A model generated the notes under the pieces. That model was not told the DNA's origin, ran no database searches, and saw only the letters and a program-made list of their open reading frames with translations. From assembly GCA_019055375.1 (NCBI GenBank), contig JAHQIW010005891.1:1-64000 (forward strand): a DNA stretch of 64,000 nt. Direction: 5' to 3'. Numbering within the stretch: the stretch's first letter is position 1; every line of letters begins with the position of its first letter. Source of the stretch: Parelaphostrongylus tenuis. Taxonomy: Eukaryota; Nematoda; Chromadorea; Rhabditida; Metastrongylidae. This document shows positions 35,521-47,925 of the stretch, one piece after another. Both the position numbers and the translations under genes were made by a program.

Positions 35521-36030
35521 TTTGGAAAAAATGCTAGTAACTTTTCTAAATGTCACCATTTTTCGTGTTTTTGGGCTCATTTGAAAGCCCGTCTTTTATT
35601 TATGCACCTATTATACTCGAACAAAGACAAAACTACTATTCAAAATACTCCCCTTCAACTTCAAGCGCTTCCTGCCTCTTCTCCGGCAGAAGATCTATTC
35701 CGCGAGCATAAAATTCCGACTTCTATTATGTTGAAGAATGAATGACCGAAATGTGCTATTCAATATCGTTATCAAACGTTTTTGTCGCGCGAACCATTGC
35801 TCCATTGAGCGAAAGAAATGCAAAAGATTGGTGCGTTCACCTGCCATTGTTGCATTTGAACCCAACAACCATTCGCGCATCAACAACAAACTGATTTGTT
35901 CGCTTGCTAACTCCATTCTCAAATAAGAGATAAATTGTGAACTAATCAACGAGTTGAAAACGGGCTTTCAAATGAGCCTAAAAATACAAAAACTGGTCGA
36001 TACCCAAAAAAGATATGAGCATTTTCTCAG
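35521..36030. mobile_element. DNA-transposon-like element with about 70-bp inverted termini
   Basis: The inner part of the termini (GGCTCATTTGAAAGCCCGT, 35575-35593) is repeated in inverse at about 35961-35979. Outward the match weakens but continues (GAAAAAATGCT against GAAAATGCT read on the other strand). Between the termini lies about 350 bp with an 84-codon minus-strand frame that I do not recognise. Most likely a non-autonomous element. Confidence 0.7.
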
Positions 36031-36379
36031 AACTTCTATACCCTAACCTAATACTACAGTCGTACAATGGAGAAAAAAAGAATGAAGTATCTGGTCTTCG
36101 TCAGAAGTGCAAACTCTACGCCAAAAGGGAAAATTGCCGGTTGATGTTGATGTATGGGTGAGCTAAGTTGCTGGATGGTCTATGCTGGCTGTACAGAATG
36201 TTGATTGTCAAGCAATTTCATATTAAAATAAATAATAGGTCAGTGTCCAATGCATAGTTTCTCAAAGGACTAATCTCCAAATTGGCAAATGCGAACTCTT
36301 CGAGACTTACTCAACATGAACACTGCCCCATTCATATAATTTTCTTCTACAAATTGTTTATTGTAACACAGCGTGTTTC

Positions 36380-37580
36380 TGAGTTTTTTTTTCAGATAGG
36401 CCATATTGTACAATAATGGTTAAAAGTCTGTCTTTTTACTAGGGAAGCAACTTTCTAACTGAATGGTTTGAATTTCGGAGCACATGGACATTTCTTTAGC
36501 TGAAAATACGTAGCCCTAAAAGACAATCTGTCGTTTCATAATGTTAAGGCTTTTAAAAACAACATTTTGCTGCGTGTAAAGTTCAAACAATGGCTATCAT
36601 CGCATAAAATGAAACGTAGTTCTCTTCTACTTATTGCAGCGCACTAAGATTTTTGCACAAGCCAAGCTCAAATAAAATCCCCCACTTCTTTTGCTATTGA
36701 GTGATTAGTGATAGCTTGGTGAAGATGCTATGTTTTACTGAGAAGGTAAGAAAAGCACGAGCACATTTCAAGGAATGCGACTGCACAACACAAACGCGTA
36801 CTTAAAGTGGACATCTTTAGGAACAACAGAAAATTACTTTTGCAGAACTAAGTCGTATGAGTTTCTTTGCTAAGTTTATCTTTATGTAGCCACAAAGTTC
36901 TCTTTGCATCGAAATTTCACTAGATAATCAAAAATCCGATGTAAAGTTGAAAAAATGAACTACGATAGCGAAACGTATATCTTTTTTTTTTGATAGCATG
37001 TACTTTAAAGGTCCTTACCACCAAACCAGACTTCGTCTGAAATTCGAGATTTCTTACGCTGTTGAATGAATGCAATAAATATAGATCGAATGAAAGGCAG
37101 CAATGTACTTTATGTCTAGGATGGCTCTCTCACTACGCTGTGAGAGTAGAAATAAAATTATGTTTCACACTCGAGCACTTTTGGCTGAGCTAATTTTTTC
37201 CCTTATATCTTTGAAAACCATTTGATGGTTCAGATTTCGACTAATCATGAAAGTAGCAGGCTTTTAGAAAAAAGATCCAATGAGCTATAGCAGTCAAAAA
37301 AATATGAGGGTGTGTGATAGCTGCTATTTTGCAAAAAGCGCGGTTTGCTGCTAAATTTCATCCAGATAACGGAGCAAAGAAGTGCGCGGCGAGTTCGAAA
37401 ATTCAATATTTATTTGACTGCTGCAGCACATTCAGAAGTCTTTCTCGATAATCAAGTACATCACTGAAATTTCCGAGGTTTGAGCTGTCGAATGATTAGT
37501 CAATGTCTGAAAGAAAAGTGTTGATCCAGCGGAAGATACTTGAGTGTGAAATGAAACTTTCATTTTTACTAACGGTGTGT
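36380..37580. repeat. Ancient diverged repeat, block 3a
   Basis: Landmarks as in block 1 (CTCACTACGCTGTGAGAGTAG, AATAAAATTATGTTTCACAC, GAGGTTTGAGCTGTCGAATG). It is interrupted at 37585 by a family 3 element and resumes after 38080. Confidence 0.5.
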
Positions 37581-37584
37581 TTTG

Positions 37585-38060
37585 CTTTTTTCATAAGGTG
37601 TGCTATGGGCTAGTGAAGGAATTATGTTTTGACCTTACCACCTCGTCATTTACACTGTGCTTTTTTGTTCAGTCACTTCTAAGGCTATCTATTCTTATAG
37701 AGAAGAATCGGCGACGAACTTGATACATGCGGTATAAGGTGGAAGGCTCGAAATACATTGTGAAATTGAGTTCATCTTGAGAAGGTCTCAAATTTGTCGA
37801 TTCTAATGTTCCCTACATACGCTCAGGTAACAGCCATTGCGCCATGCTATCGACATTCATCACTCTGAAAGAACGCCACGGTGATTGATACACCGTACGT
37901 CAAGCTTAAAAAGTTTGTCGATTATCCTATATAGCTGCAGAGGAGCTGACTGTACGATAAGGTACCTCGCAACCGACAAAGGTGTAAGACTGAAACACGT
38001 TTCCTGAATTTGTTACGTTCCCATAACAGATCTCATTACAGGCTCAGAATACATTGCCAG
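37585..38060. mobile_element. Family 3 HHR-derived element, decayed
   Basis: The left tail (minus strand GGTAAGGTCAAAACATAATT), the centre with GAACGCCACGGTGATTGATA and CACCGTACGTC, and the right end GACTGAAACACGTTTCC followed by GGCTCAGAATACATTGCC match the layout of 56785-57145 and the inverted copy at 1-430. Only ghosts of the two ribozymes remain. Confidence 0.6.
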
Positions 38061-38079
38061 TTATACTGCTTTTGAGCAA

Positions 38080-38700
38080 TTATCTCAATATAGTCCACTA
38101 TAATGTTTATTTCCACTGTTACGACGCAATATGAAGGCCATTCTTAAAAAATCAAGTACACCGCTCATATTCTCGAGATTTGAGTTATCGAATGTGATTA
38201 CCAAAACGCTGAAAATAAGTGAAAAATACGTTTTCTCGAATATGGTTGTGGGTAGAGGAGAAGTACTGAAACCTTTGTTCCATCGTTTTGTAGGTCACGG
38301 CTTCCGATTTCATCCATTATATATTGTCTAAGAAACCTGCCAATGAGGCTTAAGCCTAATCCTAGGGCATAGGAGAGCAACCCGTGGTCTTCTTTCCTGC
38401 TCTTCCAGCTTTTTATCGAAATCTAAAAGACCAAGCAGAGCTTAGGACTTTGAAATTTATGATATCAGGCAGCTACTAAAAATCCGTTGAAAGATCACCG
38501 ATAAACCTTGGGCTGAGCAGAAAATGCGCTCTGAGTGCGGAACATGATCTTACTTTTGCACCTGCTACACTGCTTCAAGAAGGCTTTTTTTTCCAAAAAC
38601 AAGTACTGTATCAATTTGTTAAGATGTGAGCTGTTGAATGATATATAGCCCGGGTAAGCAAAAAAGACTCTGCTGTCAAAGGGTTAAGAAATAAAATAAG
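38080..38700. repeat. Ancient diverged repeat, block 3b
   Basis: Continuation of block 3a: CCACTGTTACGACGC, CTCGAGATTTGAGTTATCG, then GATGTGAGCTGTTGAATGA. Confidence 0.45.
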
Positions 38701-40880
38701 ATAGTAGAAATTGGACCCAGAAAAGTTAATTGACAACAAGAAATCATCATTTGATAGAGTTGGATATTGGAAGGACTTAACTCAAGGATTTTCTAGTTTC
38801 AAATCCATCAGCTTTTCAGTGAATTGATAAACTCTCTTTGATTACCGTTCAATATGCCCTTCATCAGAAACTTCACTTGAGGGTATGAAAACAATCCTAA
38901 TCAGGCAGGTGGCACCTGCTTTTGATAAGAGAAGGCACATATAAAAAGACTTAGATCAGTAGAGTGCTAAATCTAATCAACAATATGTTTCCTCTATTCA
39001 TACTCTCTTCCTTCTCGCTATATCCTTAGCGTTAGTGCATAAGGTACACACCAGTTCCAAGAACTATAAAATTGATGTTTCTGAATAGCAAGACTTTACT
39101 GCAACTCAATAAGAAACAGCACTCTTCATAGTCTTTAAGATCGCAAGAATCACTGTTAAAATTACGCTAGTGGGGTTACACTTTTTTGGGAGTTCTTCCT
39201 CTGAAATGTTCTTCTAAGAAGAGGTTCCCAAATGTCAGTTCAGACCCACGGTAGAGGGTCAATTCATTCAACGTGTTTAGAAAATTTCTTTTTCGACCAC
39301 TTTACTCTAGACTCTATTATAATTTTTTCGGCAAAGAAAGACACAACTGGTCGCACCACTTTAATGTGGATGCTTCTCCGCATAGATTTACCGAATTATT
39401 GTACTTTGAAAAGGAAAATAACGATGTGACTCGTGTTGGAAAAACTAATGATATATGGACAGCTGACGCATTGCGAGCTTTGTTTGACATAATCGTATTC
39501 CTAGCATATTCTTGTTTGCCGAGATTGACTACAAAGCGCAGCGATCTACTCAGTGTGTTAGCAACCAAATTTGAGTGGCTCTATGATCAATCTACAGCAA
39601 AAAATATTGTGAATTTTAGGACAATAATGTAGAATGAAACCAAAGTAAAACGGTTCGGCACTGCTTCCAAATCGTAGCAGCATTCACGCAATACGTTTCT
39701 CATTGAAAATGGATAAAAACTCTGAACAGTGTTTTTGGGAGCAAACGATCCTGTATGGGGCCTGTTATTGGAGTTGCTTTGCAGAGTACGTTGATTCTCA
39801 TCATCATACTGAGTTCTGAGTGGCTTCATCGCATATGCTTTTATGCAAGCATACAGTGAAACCAATTAGAATTTCCGTTCTTACCAGTCATGAAAATTCT
39901 CCAAATAAATCGAACAGTTTCAGGTGTTTTGCAATATCTTCATTATTTCATGGACTCTGGATGTTAAGAAGAATGCGTGAAACACAACAGCATAACCCAA
40001 AAGTGGTGGGAAAGCAAAAGATCAACAATCAATGTTTATGAGATCTGTCACGAGATCGGGACATGCCCACCAGCTAAATAATTCATGCATGAGTAGCTTC
40101 TTTTCATTACATCAATATATCACTTTCCAGAATAGTCTCCTATAAAGTCTCCAAAAAGGCAGTGCTGTGCACTGTTAACAGGCTTGCACTGATGATTGTG
40201 ATAAATTCTACTCTGTAGGACACAATTTACTTGAGTAAATTTGATGTTGTAGAACATCCACAACACCACAGTGGTGCAAAGCAAACACATGAGATGGAGT
40301 ACTTTTCAATAATTATGAGACACATTGAAATTCAACCTCATTCGCTCGACAGGAACTTTCCATAGCAGCGTTAGTAGACATTCGAAAGCATGAATCTCTG
40401 GCTAAACTCTTGCGTAGTCTGTTCTTGAAAAAGTCTTTGTATAATGGTGCAAAATTTAAAACAAAAATCACGACTACGCTTTTTTTTTCTTATCGCGCTT
40501 ATATTTCACTGAAAACTCGTCCTCCTATAGGGTGCCGCACTAAATCGCTACCACAGATTTTAGAAAAACTCAAAAATATGCTTACTTTTGGAAAAGCTCT
40601 TTGTTAGAGCTGTAGGAGTAAGAAAAGATTTGTGCTTTAAGCCTCGCCGCGAGAGCTCTTTCTTGAGACTACTAGTAATCATTTGATACCGTAACTTCTA
40701 ATAATTAAAACCTTGTGCTTATTTCCTGGAAATTCCCGTTCTAGCAAGGAAAGTCGATCGAGTTTTACATTCTTGGTTTCGTTGTTTACACGTTATTCGA
40801 CAAGACGAAGACCGTGGCAGAAGGCGGGCAGGAGCAGGGAGATCGATCGCGTTTGAGATATGGTTATTAATACAATTATT
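38700..40880. other. Intergenic with one unassigned open frame
   Basis: A 119-codon frame at 39273-39632 (GTG start; KERHNWSHHFNVDASPHRF, later KFEWLYDQSTAKNIV) has protein-like composition, but no splice acceptor, start context or family. It could be an exon or chance. Confidence 0.3.
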
Positions 40881-40884
40881 GTTT

Positions 40885-42600
40885 TCCTTCTTTAGCCTAA
40901 ACACAAGGTGTTACATTAAACTTTATTTGACAGCTGACGTTTCGGCAGTTCGCCTTCTTCAGAGCCTGGAAAGGTCAAATTGTCCGCAATCCAATCAATC
41001 AAACACCTCCATTACTCCTTTAGAAAAAAATCACCAGACCTAGATTTCAATCGCACCAAGCACAAAATCAACTCTTAACATACTCACCGCGCTTTTTCAT
41101 ATGTGTTCCACTGAATGATTCAAGTGGAGATCACCGGAAGGAGATCACATAGGCTCGTAATGCACCCTACCCATCAAAACAACAGTCTTTCATACTGATT
41201 CATTCACGAGTGATAACGAGGCATTCCTCCCTGCGGTTTCTATTGGATTGGTAGGTGTAAATCCAAAGTGCTTCCAGAATTTTTCGCGCTGATGTTTTTT
41301 GTTCTTGGGCAAGGATGGTGACTTCGATCTCAAAATCAACTCCGTCGTGCTTCTGTGCTCTATGCCTCCCTAGCGGAGTGTTCCGTCTATTAAGACGTTT
41401 GTCAGCTAGGTGTCTTCTATGCGGTCATAGAGCGGCCTACCCGTTTCGCCAATATATTTATCGCTACACGCTTGCAAGAGATTAGGTGGACTGTACCTAC
41501 GCTCATGCAATCACCATCTCTGCCGTTAGGACATATTTACAATCTTTCATCTGCACAGAGACGGTCATATAAGAGGTTGCGAAACTATCTGGCGTCTTAG
41601 AGTACTTCGGTGGTATTTCAATAATAGCCACCGATTGCTCTAAACCTGCTCTTTTCAAACAGCGTTTTATATCTGTACTAATCTCATTTGAAAAGAACGG
41701 GATGATAAACGGGACTTTCCTTTCATTCGAGTTTTCGTTCGGAGGCGCATTATTTCCTCTAAACCTATGCCGAGGGGTTACAAATTCGTATCCATATAGA
41801 AGTGGCTATTTTCCGAGCCAGTTTTACGGATTCTACTATCTGCTCCTCCCCAGTACATACATTGGCTGCTGTTCGAAACATGTTTTCTTACTGACGCCTT
41901 TTTCGTATGTGAGTGGATGAGAAGAGGAGATAGTGAGCCCAAATATTCTTATTACTTGGCTTTCAGTACCACTTTGTTATTTAGCCGCTCTCGGTCAACT
42001 TTATTTGCATGTTCAAGAATGGAAGCTAGTCATCTTTTGGTATCTCACGGGTGTGAATCTATATACTCTGACTGTTCATTCAGCAATCTAAGGTAATTAT
42101 CTAGCTCCTCTTGAGTGGAACAGATAACCAAACAATCATCTATATGACCTACAGTAGAGTCATGGCTAGAGATCCATCACTTGTGCTTCCACTTTCGACA
42201 TAAAGTCAGTAGCCAGACTAAGCGCCAGCCACTGCCCCAGTTGCCAGTCCCTCTCAATCGAGCATTATATCTCCCGGACCATCTGAAGATTAAGCACTTC
42301 AAGCACTCTTTTAATAGGACCATGAACTGCTCAATCGACAAGCCATACATGTTTGCAACTCCCTGGTGTTGTATCAGAAGCTAGGTTAGCTACATTACGG
42401 AGAAAATTCGATGATCTTCTTGAGCAGATCGCATGACATGATTTTGAGGAGACATACGGATACCGCTAATGAAGAACAGGCGAGCACAATAGGGTAAGTG
42501 AATGCACCAAGAAATTCAAGGGCTAGTGTGCTAAGAGGCATACTCTCCCTGATGGTGCGCGCGCGTGTCATCAACATCGTTGCGGAGAGTAACCATAATT
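40885..42600 (-). mobile_element. Penelope-like retroelement, longest copy
   Basis: Minus-strand order: reverse-transcriptase pieces (LEFLGAFTYPIVLACSS near 42500; YGLSIEQFMVLLKECLK near 42340; GHIDDCLVICSTQEEL with the YIDD-type catalytic box at 42135-42146), a connection block (VPFIIPFFSNEI, CLKRAGLEQSVAIIEIPPK, ICPNGRDGDCM), then the GIY-YIG endonuclease. Its YIGETGRPLYDR lies at 41421-41465, and the remaining 70 residues are open at 41412-41200 (HLADKRLNRRNTPLGRHRAQ to ECLVITRE). The 3' UTR and an HHR-like motif follow. Frameshifts separate the blocks, so it is not functional. RT plus GIY-YIG in this order is diagnostic of PLEs. Confidence 0.9.
40931..40970 (-). ncRNA. PLE-type hammerhead-like motif
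   Basis: Minus strand: GGCT, CTGAAGA plus extra A, GGC-GAACT-GCC, GAAA, CGTC, AGCT. It lies at the PLE 3' end as in all other copies. The predicted cut follows GUC. Confidence 0.5.
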
Positions 42601-42617
42601 CCAACTGACATAGCACA

Positions 42618-42960
42618 TCTGAGTGCACGTTGCCGCAGAGTGGACAGAGGTGCTCTGCGTCGCACACCGAGGTCAATGTTCGGTCTCGAGCCTATGGCTC
42701 ACCAAACCATCCATCCTCGCTGCGGGTCGGTATGCTGGTAGCAGACAGGTCTCCAGACTCGTCTGGGAGTATAGGCACACGTGGGTCATTGCTAAAGGTC
42801 AGATATGCATTCAAAACCTTAAACGACAGGCCACCGTGGGTCATTGTAAAGACTCAGATATGCATTCAACACCTTAAACGAAGCTAAAATTGAAGTCGTG
42901 TGCATGGCACATCCTTCGGGGATTGATCAACACCGTGATTTATCCTTCATAAACACATTT
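42618..42960 (+). mobile_element. tRNA-derived SINE, copy 2
   Basis: The head includes GGACAGAGGTGCTCTGCGTC and the B box GTTCGGTCTCGAGCC. The body contains ATGGCTCACCAAACCATCC and AGACTCGTCTGGGAG. An internal segment of about 55 bases (GTGGGTCATTG to CCTTAAACGA) is duplicated in tandem. It sits directly beside PLE sequence; the same pair occurs in inverse at 57640-58140. Confidence 0.85.
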
Positions 42961-42964
42961 GACT

Positions 42965-43985
42965 TCTTATTTTTTATTCTGTCTTTGCTGCCGCATATCT
43001 TGAGAATTGTCGATTTTGATGATATACTTGGTTTGTAAAAAGAGCATCCTAAATACGTTCCACCAGCGAGAAGAGATACCGTTTTGCGATGTTGCAACTT
43101 CACAGCGGATTTGTTTGTATTACAAAGTTGAACTGTGATTCTATGCCGTCCTTAATTTCATGAAAAATTTACTTGTTTTTGGAGGCATTTAATACACATA
43201 CTTTTTTATTTGGAAAGAACGCTCAATTTTTGCATGACGCATCCCGGAGAGACTGATTAACTCCGAGATCATTATTCTTTTATCCTTTATCGCACTGCAG
43301 TTCATGCCGTTGTATATTGCCTATGTGTAAAGTCACTGCTCCTTACAATGTGTAGCTCCTCTCAGTCATTTAGATAAATGGGGTTCCGGACATCTGACCA
43401 AACAGGCTCACATCTCTTGCATGATCATGAACTGTTACTATTGCGTTACATCCCGTAACTGTTGTTTCTTCAACGGCAATTATGTTCGTGATTTGTTACT
43501 TGCTATAGGTTATTACTTACGGCGATGAATATGGTTCGTTGATGTCAGGATCGACAATGTTCGTCATCAAATAATCTGTTATACACCCTCGTGGAGGAGT
43601 AATAGATAAAGTCGAGTGATCCATTCGGCACACAGCACTCACTAACTCGCAATAGGTACCAAAGCCTAACTACTCTTGTGCAGTCGCCAAGAAAGGTAAA
43701 CTAATCAAAGCACTCTCCAATAAAAAACCAATATAAGCAATGGTCTACTCATCGAGAGGACAGTGGAAAAAGGCGCACATATATAAAAACATACGCAGTG
43801 ACATAAAGACATATATACACATATACACAGATCGATGCAAGCATACACACATAAACACACCGCATTAAATATGGAATAGATTCCAAAGTGTAGTTCACTA
43901 CCAGTCCTAATGATCGCTGTTCGATTGGTCTCTATTTGAGCAATTAAGTGGAGCACGTATTAAAGGGCTATCTTGAAAGTTATTT
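42965..43985. other. Intergenic with SINE tail and CA-rich tract
   Basis: 43234-43300 is a SINE tail (GACGCATCCCGGAGAG to TTTTATCCTTTATCG). 43785-43862 is rich in CACATA/ACACA. Nothing else recognised. Confidence 0.5.
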
Positions 43986-43989
43986 TGTG

Positions 43990-44140
43990 GCAGCCGATGT
44001 GGTTGGAATCTCGACTTGGTGATTTTTTCTAATGAAGTAATGGAGATGTTCGGCCGACTAGTTTGTGGGCTATTTGATCTTCCCCCTCTCTTAGAACGAG
44101 AAGCAGAAACGTCAGCGGTTTGAATAAATTATGTCATAAA
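43990..44140 (+). mobile_element. Penelope-like element 3' end, plus strand, decayed
   Basis: GTGATTTTTTCTAATGAAGT, AATGGAGATGTTCGG, TGGGCTATTTGATCTTCC and GCAGAAACGTCAGCGG match the 3' UTR and HHR-like motif of the PLE at 40885-41050 read on its own strand. Confidence 0.65.
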
Positions 44141-44144
44141 AATC

Positions 44145-46460
44145 TCGTGTTTTACTCAGAAAGAAGGACAAGGAACTATCTGGTAGAACACTTACAGTAG
44201 CATTCCGCCACACGTATTGTTATGTTGATTCTAACCATTTTCGTACTTTTTGTGAGTTCCTCATTCGAAAATTCTTGCTCCTCATATCCAGCGATGAACC
44301 GTACGCTTGAAGCTAAAGGAATAGCATTCTATGACAGAAAAATGTCTGCAGATTTTGGACACTGACGAGAATGGTGCAATATGAAGAAAAATTACCAGAT
44401 ATTTAGCAAGGGTAAAGCTTTTTGTTTTCATAGTGTCACAACGAACTCCTAATTTGATCCATTTGACTGTATTCACTGCATTTTCTTTTCGTCACCTAGA
44501 CAAAATAATGCGGTCAAATCAGTGAGCCCTCGTAAAGAAGTTCACCGCACTCTTTTGTTGGAAGAGCGCCGTTTGTCCAGCTTCCGAAGAGGTGAAGCCA
44601 GCCTCATTACTAGATATCTTCAAGTGCCATCACAGTCGTCATTTGATTTCGTTGACTCTGAGTGGAAGTGGAGAAACTTATTCATGGGCCTCATCACTAA
44701 ATGCCGTTGAAAGGAAGAATATGTCACGCAAGAAATGACCTCAGATTCGTTCATAGATTAAAAGAGAAGATTGCTAGTCGATTATGAAAACATAAGTCAA
44801 ATTCCACCATGGGTAGATAGCTCGACGAAAATTGTGAGCGTTGTTTGTTCATCTCAAGATTACTGTCATGCCTGTGACTCCATCAAGGCGACAAAATGCA
44901 TTTGTGCTTCCTCTAATGACTTGTGGTCGGCTACCGTTCAATGGAAAGTGATTGGCAGTTCTCAGGCTATCGGGCTTCATTGAGAGAAATTTCTTATGAA
45001 TGTAGTCAACGACAACCATAGCGCACACTAGCATTCGTAAATAGTGCCAAACTCATGTAATGCCATTTGTAAATGGTGGGCATAACGTCGACGTAAATAA
45101 GTAGCGTCTGATCAGTACATTAAGTGTGCTGTGTAATATTACCATGGAAGTTACTCTGAAACTCATTTTTGAAACTGGACAAAGCAGAACTTACAAAAAA
45201 AAAGACACGTGAGTGCATGAATTACTTCCGATTACCTCCAAAAATTGAAGAGGTTTCAAAGTAATATCATGTCAAAACCCAGTTATGATGGATGCCTGGT
45301 GTAACGGGAATGGGCTGAAGGGATGGATCCCCAACTGTGTAGGCCATTACTTACATGATTCATGAACTATCTCTGAGTGTGTATAACAACTTGGAATAAA
45401 ACTCGATGGAAGACACCGAAGCAGCATGAGCCAAGCTTGAACTCTTGTCAGAGACCAGTGGCCAATTTCATTATCCTAACTCATCTACTTATGTGACGCT
45501 AGAGTCGCAGTTTTGCAGTCTGTAGTGAGAACATGTGCCAGTATGGGCCCTATGTTTCGCAGTTCACATCTTGGAGGGATGCCCTGTCTTCGAAGCACAG
45601 CAAAATATGCATCAACATAAAAACAAGTTTGATGGGGCCAGACGACGTCTTTATAACGAGATGGACGATGACTGGGGAATGAAAAGAACAATGGAGTCGA
45701 TTTGGAAAAAGCCTTTAGGCTGGACACATAGTACGTTTTGCTGACAGCGGATGACGATAGACGTAAGCCGGGAGAATCCTTTGAAATGTCTAACACAAAA
45801 TAAGAAGGCCACCTAATACGGTCCAACTTCTCCACAAAAATTTCTGAGATGGACATGATGTCCAGCCAATCCCTTCAATGAAGAGGACTTACTGAGCCAG
45901 TTTGACGTACTAGGAGAATATGGAAAGCTTCCGCTATAGTTACTTGACAATCAGGGAAACAGCAGATTATATAGGTGATGGCATTCCATACAAAAAATGT
46001 CCTGAAATTCGCGGATCTATAACAAATTCGTATTGAAAGTGCAGGCAGAATACTGTAGCGAAATTGTTCGTTGTTCGGCAATTCAACCAAAACGACACGG
46101 ACGTCTCAAAACACGGAACGGCTGTGAATGCAATAGCTTATTCAGCTTCAATCACGGTTTGTACAACTCATAAACAGTCTCTATGAAGTACAGCGTTGAT
46201 GGTGCTTTCGATTTGCTATTCGCGAAATAGTTGAAACAAAATTCACTACAATTCAAGTCGGATACTTTTCGCCAGCACTTTGGAAATGAATCCTTCGAGC
46301 ACTATGTCGTTTACTAATGGGATGAGACTTTCACTGCGAAAAGATGATTTTTCAAACATTTCTCACTACGGTTGCAAAGAAAATTCTGGGGCACTTCAAT
46401 AAGCATGGGATAACTCCCATGCATATCATGGAAATATTACACTTTCTTATGTGGATTTTC
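44145..46460. other. Long stretch without recognised gene
   Basis: Open frames of 60-120 codons occur (44522-44710 plus, 45485-45856 minus) without splice signals or known domains. I see no shared repeat. Confidence 0.35.
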
Positions 46461-46464
46461 CCAC

Positions 46465-46823
46465 TATGCGCCTAGATATTATTCGTCTTTATTTTCACTT
46501 TGTTACAAGCCTCCGCCCCGTCTAACGACATAATCGCAGTTCGTGTTTTATTGCGTCATCATTGGAGAAAGCGTCTTTCACATCGAGATTCAGTCGATGT
46601 AGTCAACAAAGTTGAAAGGAAGGCACAACAAGTAAATCCGCTGATGGACGCATGTTTCAACGCTTCTAAAATGCTGGAGATCTTGACCTCGAAGACAAGC
46701 CCCGTTCAAGGACGTCCAACAATGTTTGAGTGGTTCGATGAAGCTGAAAAAGCATGTAAAGAGTTCCTTGATCTGATGTCCGAAGCAAATGTACTCCGAC
46801 GAGCCGATGGGAGAAAGTCATAG
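46465..46823 (+). pseudogene. Small secreted protein ORF with a frame break in the signal peptide
   Basis: A 107-codon open frame ends at 46823. Read upstream of its nominal start it continues as LFVFIFTLLQASAPSND, a good signal peptide, but the only nearby ATG (46465, MRLD) is in another frame, one base off. The mature part is helical and charged: LLRHHWRKRLSHRDSVDVVN, QQVNPLMDACFNASKMLEIL, MFEWFDEAEKACKEFLDLM. Two cysteines are visible and there is no known family. Either a 1-base loss killed a small secreted-protein gene, or the assembly dropped a base. The duplicated block begins right at its 3' end. Confidence 0.45.
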
Positions 46824-47262
46824 AAAAAGATGACCTTTATTTTGAGAGTAGCTATTATTGCTTTTCTTTGGAATTCATTCATGAATTTCGGTTTTGTACA
46901 ACTACTCCACAACTTTCTTCCGGACCCTAGTAATTTGTTAGAGATGTAGGGTCACTAAAGAACTCTTCTAAATTCAAAATCTCGGACCATCGCATTCTCC
47001 GCAACAGTTCAGTGGACATGAGGACGAGTAATATTGTCCAACTAAGAAAATGTCTGAATGGCATCAAATTTTGTAGCTTTCTTCTCTATAACACAGCAAT
47101 ATCTGCCTTGAAACTTATTGTGAGTGGACATCTTCTAGGTCTTCAAACCTCGAAAACTGATTGAGTCGAATTGATCACTTAGTGCAGTGAAGAAAACTCC
47201 AAACTTACGAACGATTTTTCAGAAACATCACAGAAATGGAGAGACCACGGAGAGATTGTATC

Positions 47263-47274
47263 ACTAAAAAAGAA
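47263..47274. repeat. Left target-site duplication of the family 2 HHR element
   Basis: ACTAAAAAAGAA here and ACTATAAAAAGAA at 48003-48015 bracket the insertion; copy 1 has a single comparable site near 1935-1950. Confidence 0.65.
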
Positions 47275-47368
47275 CTATACTTCTTCTATCGTACTGCTTT
47301 TTTTTACAGACCCGCTCAAATGATTTAATCTGATAAGATATGAATATTTTATCTTCTGCCTGCTCTCT

Positions 47369-47412
47369 ATAGGCCCTTCTATCGTCTATTGGGCTCATCA
47401 TTCGACCATTGC
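47369..47412 (-). ncRNA. Degenerate hammerhead, left arm of family 2 element
   Basis: Minus strand: ATGATGAGCCCAATAGACGA, TAGAAGGGCCTATA. It is alignable to the right-arm ribozymes but has a damaged core and stem I. Confidence 0.6.
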
Positions 47413-47637
47413 ACTCACACGTCGAGACCTCCCCGCCCGTCATCCCTTGAGTAACCAATCCTCTAAAGGAACCGACGCGAGTAAATGATTAAGCACCCAA
47501 AGTAGGATGATGTTATACTTGACCTTCTTGTTGTGTGACCGTCAAGTCGAGCTCTACGGCTTTTAAAATGACACTTTATCTATCTGACTAGATATCTGTC
47601 TTTTTATTTCTTCTTTTTTTTTTGGCACCCGGGGAGG

Positions 47638-47685
47638 GTGCTACTGATGAGTACAATCGGACGAAATAGCGCGCTATTATAGCAC
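47638..47685 (+). ncRNA. Hammerhead ribozyme, family 2, first of tandem pair
   Basis: GTGCTA, CTGATGA, GTACAATCGGAC (weak stem II), GAAA, the palindromic stem III ATAGC-GC-GCTAT, TTA, TAGCAC. Stem I is 6 bp. One extra U sits at the cleavage site. Confidence 0.75.
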
Positions 47686-47925
47686 TAGACCTATGGCTCA
47701 AATATGTCATATCCTTATCAATTAAATCATTGTTGAGCGGGTTCTGTAAAAAAAGCAGTCGATAGAAGAAGTATACTTCATGTTAAATAGCCTAGCTCGA
47801 CTGCCGGTCACCACAAAGTCAGGTAATAACATCATCCTAATCTTTGGGTGCTTAATTTACTCGTGCCGTCGCGTTTTCCTTTAGAGGATTGTTTACCTCA
47901 AGGGATCGACGGAACCGAGGGGAGG

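Noticed and set aside
41702..41920. Plus-strand 72-codon frame, hydrophobic
   Set aside because: Antisense to the PLE coding blocks on the minus strand.
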